NCBI RefSeq assembly: GCF_000176175.1 | Contig: NZ_ACZP01000014.1 | Coordinates: forward strand, 1,577,561-1,641,560 | Reading direction: 5' to 3' | From: Vibrio furnissii CIP 102972 | Lineage (GTDB): Bacteria; Pseudomonadota; Gammaproteobacteria; Enterobacterales; Vibrionaceae | Length of the DNA: 64,000 nucleotides | In this document: one piece after another, positions 8,561 to 17,608 of the stretch | Position numbering within the stretch: position 1 is the stretch's first letter | How the letters are laid out: each line of letters begins with the position of its first letter | Position numbers and translations under genes: made by a program | Notes under the pieces: model-generated | What the model was told of the DNA's origin: nothing | The model's database searches: none | The model's input: the letters and a program-made list of their open reading frames with translations, nothing else

Positions 8561-8586
8561 TAGCTCTGAGCTTCGGCTCAGAGCTA
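8561..8586. terminator. Perfect hairpin between converging cqsA and cqsS
   Basis: TAGCTCTGAGC (8561-8571) pairs perfectly with GCTCAGAGCTA (8576-8586) around a TTCG tetraloop. It overlaps the cqsS stop codon. Neither side carries a T-tract, so it may act as a transcript-end or stability hairpin and not as a standard intrinsic terminator. Confidence 0.6.
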
Positions 8587-10635
8587 GATCCAATTGGCCA
8601 GTTTGCCCAGCAGCTTGTCTTTATCGGCCGGTTTAACGATGTAATCGTTCATGCCAGATTGGTGAATTTTCTCAATTGTCAGCGGGCTGTTATCCCCGGT
8701 ATGGCCAACAATCGGAATATGGCAGTACGGCTTATTGGAATCCCGAATCACGCGCGTCGCTTCAATGCCATCAATGATCGGCATTTCAATGTCCATCAAA
8801 ATCAGGTCGAACTCGTTGTGCTCCATTGCATCCAACGCCTGTTGACCATCATTAGCCTGCACCACTTCATAGCCCTGCTTTTCAAGCAGCAACGCCGTGA
8901 ATGTGCGCAGTGATTGGTTGTCATCTACCACCAGAATACGGCGTTCATATTTCGGTTGTTTGATCGGCACAACATTGTGATCCGGTGCAACGTCATCCAC
9001 CTCAAACAGCAGTTGATCGAGTTCTTTGTCGGTATCGAGCAGCAGTTGACGAATGTCTAAAGGTACGACCCGCAAATGGCGCTCAATATTGATGGGGTAT
9101 GCGCGTTGCTTGTCGTAAAGGTAAACAATTTTGGCTTCGGTAAAATGCAGCTTGGTTTCCAGCTCGACTAATGACTGCCACTGATCGCCGATCTGCTCTA
9201 AATCCAGCAGAATAATGTCGTATTCAAACTCGTACTCTTCACGCGTTAACGCCTCGCTCAGCGTTGCGTGATGTAGGCGAAATCCTTGGTAAAACGCTTT
9301 CTCGCTTAGATGTCGGCTCATCAGCCCTTGCGTACCAACATACAACACCGATTTATTTTTCATTAAATCCAGTTTGATGTGTGAGACGCGTTCAGAGTGA
9401 TATTGAGGAAAACTTAACGTGAACTCCGTCCATTCCCCCAGCACGGAGGCACAACGGATGTTGCCGCCGAACGACTTCATCACCTTGCGACAAAACGGCA
9501 AACCCAAACCATAACTGCCATTTTTGCCAAAGGTATAGAAGTCCTTAAAGATGTCATCCAAGCGGTCTGGGGCGATGCCCACGCCGTTGTCTCGCACGAT
9601 GATGAGGTTTTCTTGGCCCCGAGTGATGAGCGTCACTTCGATATGAAAATGTTCACTGTTCTGATAATAAAAGGCATTTTTCAATAAATTGTAGAGGGCA
9701 AACTTCAGCAAGGTTTCACTGCCGAAATAGTCAAAATCGTTGATGGCATTGAGCGTGACGGCCTGACGATCCAACGCACGTTTGTACGAGAAGGAATGCA
9801 GGGCATGGTCAACCACCTCTTTGGCCGACAAACGCTTGAATGTTGAGGTCGAGACGCGATTTTCATCGATAGACGTGAGTAACAGGTCGATGGTTTCGTT
9901 CCCGGTGTGGATCACTTCGTCAGCGTTGCCCAAAATTTCATGCAGCAAAGTCAAATCCTGTCCATCGATGTATGCACCTTGGGTTGGATTGGCCGGCTGT
10001 GCGGGCAAAATCGAACGCAGCACATCAACCGACGATTTCAACGCACTGAGCGGGTTACGCATTTCATGTGCAATCCCGGCGCCAAAGGATTTCGCGATCG
10101 ACACCTTCGACTCATGCGAGCTTTGGTTTCTGAAATAGAACAGATTTCCGAACACGTAAGTGAACAGAAAAATCGGCACATAAGGCCACAAAATGACATG
10201 CTGTGGTTCGTAATGTTGCAGCCAATACACGGCGCCATACGCCGCCGCGACGGATAACGCAGCTTGCGCCAGCATCACTTTGGTCTCATGAACCAGCAGA
10301 ATATGTAGGAAGATGGATGCCATGAATGACATTGCCCACACCGTAGACCAATCGTTCATCAGCATCATATAGGCAAAGAAGAACGGCAAACAGAAGCCGA
10401 TCATAAACAGGTAATAGTAAGGTAAGTAGCGCTGCCACAACTTCGGCACTGCGTTTCGAAACACAATGCCGCCAAACAGGCACGAACAGAAACTACGCAG
10501 CAGCAGCGATTCATAGGGCTGCGGAAACACATGCGCCCACACATAGTAGTAAAACGGAAAACCAATAAACCCCATCCACCCCACTAACGTGAGGTTCGGT
10601 TCAGCATATTGGTATATTTTCTTTACGACTTCCAT
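8584..10635 (-). CDS. cqsS: CAI-1 receptor, hybrid sensor kinase CqsS
   Basis: The 683-residue protein has about six membrane segments in residues 17-170, a HisKA domain with phospho-His190 in GIAHEMRNPL, an ATPase domain (NAF-type N box and GSYGLGLPF) up to about 415, a degenerate receiver-like segment at about 425-535, and a C-terminal receiver with Asp615 in LILMDIEMP. CqsS feeds the LuxU-LuxO phosphorelay; CAI-1 binding turns the kinase off. At the position equivalent to V. cholerae Cys170 (four residues offset from the His) it has Phe166, as in V. harveyi. It converges on cqsA. Confidence 0.97.
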   Translation of the reverse strand: MEVVKKIYQYAEPNLTLVGWMGFIGFPFYYYVWAHVFPQPYESLLLRSFCSCLFGGIVFRNAVPKLWQRYLPYYYLFMIGFCLPFFFAYMMLMNDWSTVWAMSFMASIFLHILLVHETKVMLAQAALSVAAAYGAVYWLQHYEPQHVILWPYVPIFLFTYVFGNLFYFRNQSSHESKVSIAKSFGAGIAHEMRNPLSALKSSVDVLRSILPAQPANPTQGAYIDGQDLTLLHEILGNADEVIHTGNETIDLLLTSIDENRVSTSTFKRLSAKEVVDHALHSFSYKRALDRQAVTLNAINDFDYFGSETLLKFALYNLLKNAFYYQNSEHFHIEVTLITRGQENLIIVRDNGVGIAPDRLDDIFKDFYTFGKNGSYGLGLPFCRKVMKSFGGNIRCASVLGEWTEFTLSFPQYHSERVSHIKLDLMKNKSVLYVGTQGLMSRHLSEKAFYQGFRLHHATLSEALTREEYEFEYDIILLDLEQIGDQWQSLVELETKLHFTEAKIVYLYDKQRAYPINIERHLRVVPLDIRQLLLDTDKELDQLLFEVDDVAPDHNVVPIKQPKYERRILVVDDNQSLRTFTALLLEKQGYEVVQANDGQQALDAMEHNEFDLILMDIEMPIIDGIEATRVIRDSNKPYCHIPIVGHTGDNSPLTIEKIHQSGMNDYIVKPADKDKLLGKLANWI

Positions 10636-10774
10636 GTGCTCTTACCAAACTCGACTCTAATAATTATTCGTATGATTGCATATTAAGATGCAAAGCGTAT
10701 GACGGTAAGTGACTTTTTTCATGCTTTCTCATAAACAAGTAGCACAAAGCAAACCACATGCCTACTACAACCAG

Positions 10775-13700
10775 TTAAGCCACCAATTTGATCGAACTGC
10801 CGCGACCGCTGGTTTCCACGTCCAACCTGAGTGCAATTTGTTCTTTCAACTCAGTTACATGCGAGATAATCCCAATCGTTCTACCGCCCTGTTGCAGATC
10901 AACCAACGTTTGAATCGCCAGATCGAGTGACTCCGGATCCAAGCTGCCAAAGCCTTCATCAATAAACAGCGTGTCGAGGCGAATACCCCCGCTGTACGAC
11001 TGCACCACGTCCGACAGCCCCAAAGCAAGCGACAACGCAGCCATGAAGGATTCACCGCCGGATAGCGTTGCCACATCGCGCCACTTTCCGGTGTAACCAT
11101 CTTCAACCATCAAATCGAGGCCAGACCCTGCATTCCCTTTGGCACGCTCTTCCTTACGTTTTAGCAAATAGCGGCCTTTACTCATTCGCTGCAAACGTTG
11201 AGAGGCTTGAATCAACACGTCATCAAGCAAGACACCGAGTACAAAACGGTGCAAACTCACTTTCGCGCCGGTGCGACCATTAGCAATGTCACTTAACGTG
11301 CCGTAAACCTGATACGCTTTATCCAGTTCTGCATTTTTCGCGTACAACTGGGCCAGCTTCTGCTCGACCTGATTGAGGCTGTCCATGCGAGAAAGATGCA
11401 CTTTCAACGCGTTAAACGCGCTATTCACCGCATCCTGTTGCGCAGTAAGCGACGCTTCCAATTGCGCCATTTGTGGTGGCGTCTGGTCTGCCAGCGCTTG
11501 TGTCAGGCTGTCCAATTTGCCTTTCAACGTGGCCAAGCTTTCGTCGTAACGGCGCACTTGTTCATCCAACGCCGCCAATGCGGCTTCATCCAACCTTGCG
11601 GCCAGATACGCTTCAGGATCGGCAAACGCCGTTGCACTGAGCGCCTGTTGCCATTGCACTTGCGTGCGTTGCTGCTCTTTGTCCCACGCTTGGTGCTGCT
11701 CGTTTGCGCTGCTCAGCGCCGCCAGCGCCGACGCACGTTGGTTCTGCGCTGTATTGAGCGCCGCGCGAGTTTGCTGCTCCGCTTCCACCAACGCTTTGAC
11801 TTGTTTTTGAACCTGGCTGTATCGCTGGCGCACTTCATCTACGGTCTTGAAATCGGATGTAATGTCGCGTTGCAGATCATCGACACGCGTTTGCGCTTCC
11901 GTCATCGATTTCTCTGCTGTTTGACGTGCGGCATGGTGCGAATCCAAGGTGAGCTTCGCAGTAGCAAGGTTTGCTTCCAATTGCTGCAATTGCTGTTCAA
12001 TCTGCGCAGGATTGATCGCGGACAAACGCGCGATTTCATCCGTCAATTGTTGTTGCTGATGCTGCAGTTCCGCCAGTTCTGCAATCGACTTCTCTTGCAG
12101 CGTGGTTTCTAACTGCGTCACATCTTGTTTGAGATGATGGTGCTCTGCGGCCATGGCCTCGTGCTGCTTCAACGCTTGCGTTTCTGCATTTGCAGCCACT
12201 TGTTGACGCTCACGCGCCTGTTGGACTTGTTCTTTTGTGACAACGTCACCAGAAAACTGTGCCAGATTCGGATGTGAATGACTGCCACATACCGGGCAAG
12301 CATCGCCTTCCTGAAGAATTTTTGCGAGTTCCGCCGCTTGATTGGTGTGCCACACGTATTCGCACTGATCCGCTTGTTGTTTGGCCAAGCGCGTCTGCTC
12401 CGTCGCCTCACGATACGCCGTTTCAGCGCGCGCCAAGAGTTTGGCTTTCTCGCCCAGTTGTTGAATAAGCTGGTTCAGGCGTGTGCGTCGTTCAATGTGG
12501 TCATTGACCAGATTCAAACTGGCGCGCTTGCTGTCGAGTGACGCAAACTGCAGTTGCGCCGCTTCTTTCTCGCTGCGCTTTGTCACAATCTGTTCTTCAA
12601 GCGATTGCAGCGCTTGCTCCGCCTGTTGAAACGCTTGTTGAATCCCGGTTAACGTTGACGATGCCTGACTCAACTCTTTCTGCCACTTATCTAACTCAGC
12701 AAACTTTTTGCCTGTGATTTCAAGTTGATGAAGCTGCGTATTGAGCGCATCCACTTGCTCGGCGTTTTTCAGCGCAGCCTGATAAGCCACGTCCGCGTTC
12801 GCAACCTGTGTTTCCGCCAGAGCAACAGCGTTGGTTTTCTCCGCAACAGCGGTTTGCGCCAACGTAAACTGCTTTTCAGCACTGCGCAGTTCGTTAAACG
12901 GCGAATCGAGACGCGCCGCCTGCAGCGCCTGCTGTTTGCGAGCGCGAATCGCATCCATCTCACTTTGCTTTGCTAATTCAGCGTGCAACGTGGTATCGAG
13001 CGTCGCTTTCTGGCTGAATTTTTGTTGCAGATCTAATGCAGCCGTGTGTTGCTGCTTTAATGCGTCCAGAGCTTTTTGCGCAGTTTGATACGCTTCATCC
13101 GCCGCTTTCAGCACAGGGGCCAGCTTCGTCTTTTCTTCTTGCAGCGCTTCTTCCGAGCTGACCGAAACTACATCTAGCGCGCCTTTGATTTGATTATCGA
13201 ATTCGTCTTTTTCTTTGCGAATGCCCGCCGCACGCTCAAACAAGGTGCGTTCAATTTGCGTATAAATGTGCGTTTGGAACAGCTGACCAAAGATCTGCTC
13301 ACGCTCTTTTGAATTGGCAATCAACAGTTCACGGAATTTGCCTTGCGGAATCACCATCACTTGGCGGAACTGTTTCACGTCCAAACCAATCAGATCCACC
13401 ATGGCTTTCGCGACCGGATTAGGACGATTCGCAATCAGCTTTTCTTCCCCATCCACCCACTCACACAATGTGGCACTGTGAGCTTTTTTGGTGGTGCCTT
13501 CTCCGCGTTTTTTCGGCACGTCTTGATCCGGGCTACGAGTCACGTTAAACACACGTCCGCCCAGTTCAAAGCTAAATTGAATTTCGGTGATCACCCCTTC
13601 GTCGGCGTAGTCACAGCGCATTTGGTCGCCCGTACGTTCGCTGCCAGTCGTCTCGCCATACAAAGCGTAACAAATGGCATCGAGAATTGAGCTTTTACCC

Positions 13701-13816
13701 GCGCCCGTTGGGCCATTGATCAAAAACAGCGGCGCGTGCCCCAGTTGGGTAAAGTCGACCACTTCTTGCGACGCAAACGGGCCGAATCCTTGCAAAGTCA
13801 GTTTAATCGGGCGCAT
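10775..13816 (-). CDS. sbcC: Exonuclease subunit SbcC (Rad50-like ATPase)
   Basis: The 1013-residue SMC-like protein has Walker A GPTGAGKSS near residue 35, two long coiled-coil arms, the zinc hook CPVCG near residue 505, the ABC signature LSGGESFMAAL and Walker B LDTLFIDEGFGSLD near the C-terminus. With SbcD it forms the complex that cleaves hairpins, palindromes and protein-blocked DNA ends. The start lies three bases after the sbcD stop, so the two genes are one operon. Long plus-strand frames over this gene are coiled-coil codon shadows. Confidence 0.96.
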   Translation of the reverse strand: MRPIKLTLQGFGPFASQEVVDFTQLGHAPLFLINGPTGAGKSSILDAICYALYGETTGSERTGDQMRCDYADEGVITEIQFSFELGGRVFNVTRSPDQDVPKKRGEGTTKKAHSATLCEWVDGEEKLIANRPNPVAKAMVDLIGLDVKQFRQVMVIPQGKFRELLIANSKEREQIFGQLFQTHIYTQIERTLFERAAGIRKEKDEFDNQIKGALDVVSVSSEEALQEEKTKLAPVLKAADEAYQTAQKALDALKQQHTAALDLQQKFSQKATLDTTLHAELAKQSEMDAIRARKQQALQAARLDSPFNELRSAEKQFTLAQTAVAEKTNAVALAETQVANADVAYQAALKNAEQVDALNTQLHQLEITGKKFAELDKWQKELSQASSTLTGIQQAFQQAEQALQSLEEQIVTKRSEKEAAQLQFASLDSKRASLNLVNDHIERRTRLNQLIQQLGEKAKLLARAETAYREATEQTRLAKQQADQCEYVWHTNQAAELAKILQEGDACPVCGSHSHPNLAQFSGDVVTKEQVQQARERQQVAANAETQALKQHEAMAAEHHHLKQDVTQLETTLQEKSIAELAELQHQQQQLTDEIARLSAINPAQIEQQLQQLEANLATAKLTLDSHHAARQTAEKSMTEAQTRVDDLQRDITSDFKTVDEVRQRYSQVQKQVKALVEAEQQTRAALNTAQNQRASALAALSSANEQHQAWDKEQQRTQVQWQQALSATAFADPEAYLAARLDEAALAALDEQVRRYDESLATLKGKLDSLTQALADQTPPQMAQLEASLTAQQDAVNSAFNALKVHLSRMDSLNQVEQKLAQLYAKNAELDKAYQVYGTLSDIANGRTGAKVSLHRFVLGVLLDDVLIQASQRLQRMSKGRYLLKRKEERAKGNAGSGLDLMVEDGYTGKWRDVATLSGGESFMAALSLALGLSDVVQSYSGGIRLDTLFIDEGFGSLDPESLDLAIQTLVDLQQGGRTIGIISHVTELKEQIALRLDVETSGRGSSIKLVA

Positions 13817-13819
13817 AAA

Positions 13820-14962
13820 TCAATGTTGCTCCGCTTGCTTGAGAGACTGAATCACGTCGGCCATGGCCGATTCTTGTTGCTCGGTGAGCGCTTCTTGCTT
13901 CGCTTCAAGGAAGAAATCGCGGAACATGTCCATTTCACCGCGTGCCAAACGTGCGCGGCCCATTTCCTGATCCACACCAATCAGCATGCCCGGTTTTTCG
14001 AGGTGCAAAACGTTGGGATACACCTTTCGCAACTTATCCATCGGATCCAAAATCGCGTGTTTGTCTTGCAAACGCACCAACAAGTAATCGTGATGGTGGG
14101 GGTCAGTTTTCCCTTGCGCCAGCAAGTCATCCAGTTCACCTTCGATGATGCGCATGTCATGTGGCGCATTCAGCGGAATCTGCTGCGCAGACACAAAACC
14201 GGCGTCGTTGAATTCCACCAATGTCATGCCTTTTTTCTGATGCTGCTCGGAGAAACTGTATTTCATCAACGAGCCAGAATAGCGGATATGCGCTTCACCT
14301 TTTTGCTGTGGCTGATGCAAATGCCCTAACGCCACGTAGTCAAAGCTCGAAAAATGTTCATGATTGACCCGATCGGAACCACCAATCGACAGCGGTCGCT
14401 CTGACTCGGATTCCATCGCCCCATCCACAAAGCAGTGACTGATTAATACGTGACGTTGTGACGGATTCAATGCCGCTTTGATTTGCTCGCACAGAAACTG
14501 ATGCGCGTCATCATGGGTGGTGACGATGGTTTGATAATGATGACGAACCTGCTCTGGGTCGTTGTAAGGCATGCCATAAAACGCTACTTCACCCGCCTGC
14601 GGCGAGGATAAAACAACGGGCGTCATCATCTGTTCAAAATCGCTGATGATGTGCAAACCCGCATTTTTCATCTGTTTAGCAGCAAAACCAAGGCGCTTGG
14701 CACCATCGTGGTTACCCGGAATCACAATCATCGGAATCGACAATTCCGTACAAATGCGGCTGACCACGTCATCCAACAGTTCAATCGCAATGGTCGGCGG
14801 TACAGAACGGTCATACACATCCCCCGCCACAATGACGGCATCAACGGGATTATTTTCTAAATAATCAATTAATTGATTGAGGACGTAACGCTGATCTTCT
14901 AGAAGAGACACATTGTGAAATTGGCGACCTAAGTGCCAATCAGAGGTGTGAAGAAACTTCAT
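13820..14962 (-). CDS. sbcD: Exonuclease subunit SbcD (Mre11-like nuclease)
   Basis: The 380-residue protein shows the metallophosphoesterase motifs in order: DWHLGR near residue 8, GDVYD near 47, GNHD near 83 and the later GLGH-type motif ALGHLHQPQ near 218. These bind two manganese ions in the nuclease site. It is the first gene of the sbcDC operon and precedes sbcC by three bases. The 186-base region upstream towards fruR shows no clear promoter. Confidence 0.96.
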   Translation of the reverse strand: MKFLHTSDWHLGRQFHNVSLLEDQRYVLNQLIDYLENNPVDAVIVAGDVYDRSVPPTIAIELLDDVVSRICTELSIPMIVIPGNHDGAKRLGFAAKQMKNAGLHIISDFEQMMTPVVLSSPQAGEVAFYGMPYNDPEQVRHHYQTIVTTHDDAHQFLCEQIKAALNPSQRHVLISHCFVDGAMESESERPLSIGGSDRVNHEHFSSFDYVALGHLHQPQQKGEAHIRYSGSLMKYSFSEQHQKKGMTLVEFNDAGFVSAQQIPLNAPHDMRIIEGELDDLLAQGKTDPHHHDYLLVRLQDKHAILDPMDKLRKVYPNVLHLEKPGMLIGVDQEMGRARLARGEMDMFRDFFLEAKQEALTEQQESAMADVIQSLKQAEQH

Positions 14963-15148
14963 TCCTAGCCTGTTGAACGAATATCTATGAGTAATTTGTG
15001 CTTATGATACTCGTTTTGACTGGAAATGCGATGCATGAAGGGAAAAGATTGAAGATAGATCGTCCCCTGCGGCACTAGGTGTCGCTGGGTTTCAATGCTC
15101 AAGGGGCATCAATGACTAAACATTCACGCCCAAGGTTGCGCGATGTGA

Positions 15149-16129
15149 TCACGCGCGAACTTTTAAGCGACGCGGCACCAGTTCCACCCCCGTCTGATAA
15201 CGTTTTGCAGAAGCGTTCAGCGCCAGCGCTAACGCACTGTCCGCAATAACCTCAAATTGCTGTGGCAGTGAGTTGATTTTAAGCGGCAGAAAATCAAGCA
15301 AGCGATTATCACCAAAGGTTGCTAAGCGGACGTTTTGCATTAATGCCGGATGCGCAAGCAGCACATCTAAAATCCCCTCAAGCAGCGTGTAAGATGTTGC
15401 CACCACCGCATCAGGTACATCACCCGCAGCCACCCATTGTTCAAACACGCGGCGGCCTTCGTTCCGGTTAAAGTGCTCCCCATAACCCACTTTCGCGGCG
15501 ATTTGATTAACCTTTAACGCAGACTCAAACCCCAACTGACGTTCTTGGGAGATATTCAGTTCAGGAAGTGCGCCCACCAACCCGACCGTTTTGACGTTGG
15601 CATTGAGCAGTGAATTGGTCAGCTCAAATGCCGCGCCAAAATCTTCGCTAATCACACAGGCGAAGTATTCATCATCTAACGGACGGTCAATGGCGATCAC
15701 CGGCGTCCCTGAGTTTTGCATTTTCAGATAGAACTCGCTGGCATTGGGCATCGTGCTGGCGACAAACAACGCATCGATTCGACGTGACACCAAGGCATCC
15801 GCGACACTCATTTCGGTTTCAGGGTCGTCATCGGAACATGCAATCAGAATCTGATAACCAGCTTTGCGCGAATTCTGCTCGAGCAATTTCGCGAGTTTGG
15901 CGTAACTGGTGTTTTCCAAGTCAGGAATGATCAAACCAAAGGAGCGACTGTTTCCTGCCCGCAACGCTGATGCGGCGTGATCGGGACGGTAATTGTGCGC
16001 ATCCACCACCGCCATGACCTTTTGCTGTGTCTTTTCGCTAATTCGATATTTATGTGCCTTGCCGTTGATCACATAGCTTGCGGTCGTTTTCGACACACCA
16101 GCCAACTTAGCAATTTCATCTAGTGTCAT
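15149..16129 (-). CDS. fruR: Fructose repressor/Cra-type LacI-family regulator
   Basis: The 326-residue protein begins with a LacI-type helix-turn-helix (MTLDEIAKLAGVSKTTASYV) followed by KAHKYRISEKTQQKV, the hallmark of the Cra/FruR branch, and a periplasmic-binding-protein-like effector domain. Cra releases DNA on binding fructose-1-phosphate or fructose-1,6-bisphosphate. It is divergent from fruBKA; two Cra-type palindromes lie close upstream of its own start and one near the fruB promoter, so it probably represses both. In Vibrio the protein may act more locally than E. coli Cra, which cannot be told here. Confidence 0.94.
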   Translation of the reverse strand: MTLDEIAKLAGVSKTTASYVINGKAHKYRISEKTQQKVMAVVDAHNYRPDHAASALRAGNSRSFGLIIPDLENTSYAKLAKLLEQNSRKAGYQILIACSDDDPETEMSVADALVSRRIDALFVASTMPNASEFYLKMQNSGTPVIAIDRPLDDEYFACVISEDFGAAFELTNSLLNANVKTVGLVGALPELNISQERQLGFESALKVNQIAAKVGYGEHFNRNEGRRVFEQWVAAGDVPDAVVATSYTLLEGILDVLLAHPALMQNVRLATFGDNRLLDFLPLKINSLPQQFEVIADSALALALNASAKRYQTGVELVPRRLKVRA

Positions 16130-16200
16130 ATCCAGTACTCAGGTTATGTGCGGCGGATCATAGAAATAACCTTTCGATCCTTGATGGTGTTGAATTATAC

Positions 16201-16216
16201 GCTGAATCGATTCAGT
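16201..16216. promoter_or_regulatory. Cra/FruR operator 1
   Basis: GCTGAATCGATTCAGT contains a perfect 14-base palindrome (16202-16215) matching the Cra half-site GCTGAA. It is 72 bases upstream of fruR. Confidence 0.8.
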
Positions 16217-16222
16217 ATTGAA

Positions 16223-16238
16223 GCTGAAAGGATTCAGC
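16223..16238. promoter_or_regulatory. Cra/FruR operator 2
   Basis: GCTGAAAGGATTCAGC has two perfect GCTGAA half-sites in inverted orientation. It begins 22 bases after operator 1, placing both on the same face of the helix within two turns. Confidence 0.8.
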
Positions 16239-16355
16239 AAAATCTCAAATTGATAGCGATGTCGAGTTTTTGGAGCTTTTAGCTTTTTTAAACTACACCT
16301 ATAACAGCAAATGATTTCGCCGGTTGGTGGTTTTGCTGAATTTTTTGAACTAAAT

Positions 16356-16371
16356 GCTGAACCGATTCAGC
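16356..16371. promoter_or_regulatory. Cra/FruR operator 3 at the fruB promoter
   Basis: GCTGAACCGATTCAGC is a perfect inverted pair of half-sites. It ends four bases before TATTAT (16375-16380), a likely -10 element, so bound repressor would cover the -35 region of fruBKA. An extra half-site TGCTGAA starts near 16334. Confidence 0.8.
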
Positions 16372-16464
16372 AAGTATTATAAAGCAGGGTAACACCTGAC
16401 ACCGCAATTGCCATGCGGTGACAACAAAAAACGCCGTCACATGGCGTAATAAAAGGGGCCAAAC

Positions 16465-17598
16465 ATGCTGCAACTCTCTCAAAACGACATCCAACTGGCG
16501 CAAGCACAGTCAAACAAGTTGGATGCCATCCGCTCAATCGCTGCTGATCTCGCGGCCAAAGGTTTAGTCGAGGCAGGCTACGTCGAAGGCATGCTTAACC
16601 GCGAAGCACAAAACTCAACCTTTTTGGGCAATGGTATTGCCATCCCCCACGGCACAACCGACACCCGTGATCTCGTGAAAGAAACAGGCGTCGCTGTACA
16701 CCACTTCCCTGCGGGGGTGGATTGGGGCGACGGCAACACGGTTTACGTGGCTATTGGCATCGCTGCAAAATCAGATGAACACTTGGGCATTCTGAAACAG
16801 TTGACCAAAGTTTTGTCTGCAGATGGTGTGGAAGAGAAGCTGAAACAAGCGAAAACCGAAAACGACATCATTGCCCTGCTGAACGGCGACGTGCAATTTG
16901 ACGCTGATTTTGATGCCTCATTGATTCAATTGCTGTTCCCAGCAAGTGACATGGTGCAAATGAGCGCCGTGGCTGGCGGCCTGCTGAAAAACACCGGTTG
17001 TGCTGAAGCAGAATTCGTTGCGGATTTGGTCACCAAAGCGTCGACACATCTGGGTAAAGGCTTGTGGCTGGTTAGCAGCAATAAAGCAGTCAAACGCACC
17101 GGCATGTCTTTTGTTTCCACAGCGAACGATTGCGAATACGACGGCGTTGCGGTGAAAGCGCTGATTGCGTTTGCAGCATGTAACAGTGCGCACCAAGCGT
17201 TCCTCAACAAAATCTCAGACATCGTGTTTAAGCAACAGCAAGAAAAACTGCTGAGCGCCTCAGCTGAAGCGCTGGTTGCCCTATTCACACAGGATGAACA
17301 AGACGCCCCTGCGGCTGCCGGTGAAGGCAATGTGGCCGTCTTCAAAATCAAAAACTCGCACGGCCTTCATGCTCGCCCAGGCGCGATGTTGGTGGCTGAA
17401 GCGAAGAAATTCGAATCAAACATTAAAGTCTCTAACCTGGATGGTGACGGCAAAGCAGTGAACGCGAAGAGCTTGATGAAAGTGATCGCGCTCGGCGTAA
17501 AACACGGTCACCAACTGCAATTTATCGCAGAAGGCCCAGATGCAGCACAGGCGCTGGAATCGATTGGCGCAGCCATCAATTCTGGCCTCGGTGAGTAA
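16465..17598 (+). CDS. fruB: Fructose PTS diphosphoryl transfer protein FruB (IIA-M-HPr)
   Basis: The 377-residue protein has an N-terminal EIIA-Fru domain (phospho-His62 in GIAIPHGTTD), a central spacer domain, and a C-terminal HPr-like domain with phospho-His302 in NSHGLHARPGAM. It passes phosphate from enzyme I to FruA. AAAAGGGG precedes the ATG. It opens the fruBKA operon, with fruK only ten bases downstream. Cra operator 3 and a leader hairpin (16410-16445) lie upstream. Confidence 0.96.
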   Translation: MLQLSQNDIQLAQAQSNKLDAIRSIAADLAAKGLVEAGYVEGMLNREAQNSTFLGNGIAIPHGTTDTRDLVKETGVAVHHFPAGVDWGDGNTVYVAIGIAAKSDEHLGILKQLTKVLSADGVEEKLKQAKTENDIIALLNGDVQFDADFDASLIQLLFPASDMVQMSAVAGGLLKNTGCAEAEFVADLVTKASTHLGKGLWLVSSNKAVKRTGMSFVSTANDCEYDGVAVKALIAFAACNSAHQAFLNKISDIVFKQQQEKLLSASAEALVALFTQDEQDAPAAAGEGNVAVFKIKNSHGLHARPGAMLVAEAKKFESNIKVSNLDGDGKAVNAKSLMKVIALGVKHGHQLQFIAEGPDAAQALESIGAAINSGLGE

Positions 17599-17608
17599 GG
17601 AGCGCGAC

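Noticed and set aside
11396..12112. Long plus-strand frame of 238 codons inside sbcC
   Set aside because: It lies fully antisense to the coiled-coil part of SbcC, is rich in Arg/Leu/Gln as expected from the complement of Gln/Leu/Ala codons, and has no family motif.
15136..15159. Near-palindrome with TGTGATCAC core as a CRP site
   Set aside because: The core lacks the six-base spacing of the CRP consensus and it overlaps the end of fruR, where a CRP site would have no clear promoter. It also lacks a T-tract needed for a terminator.
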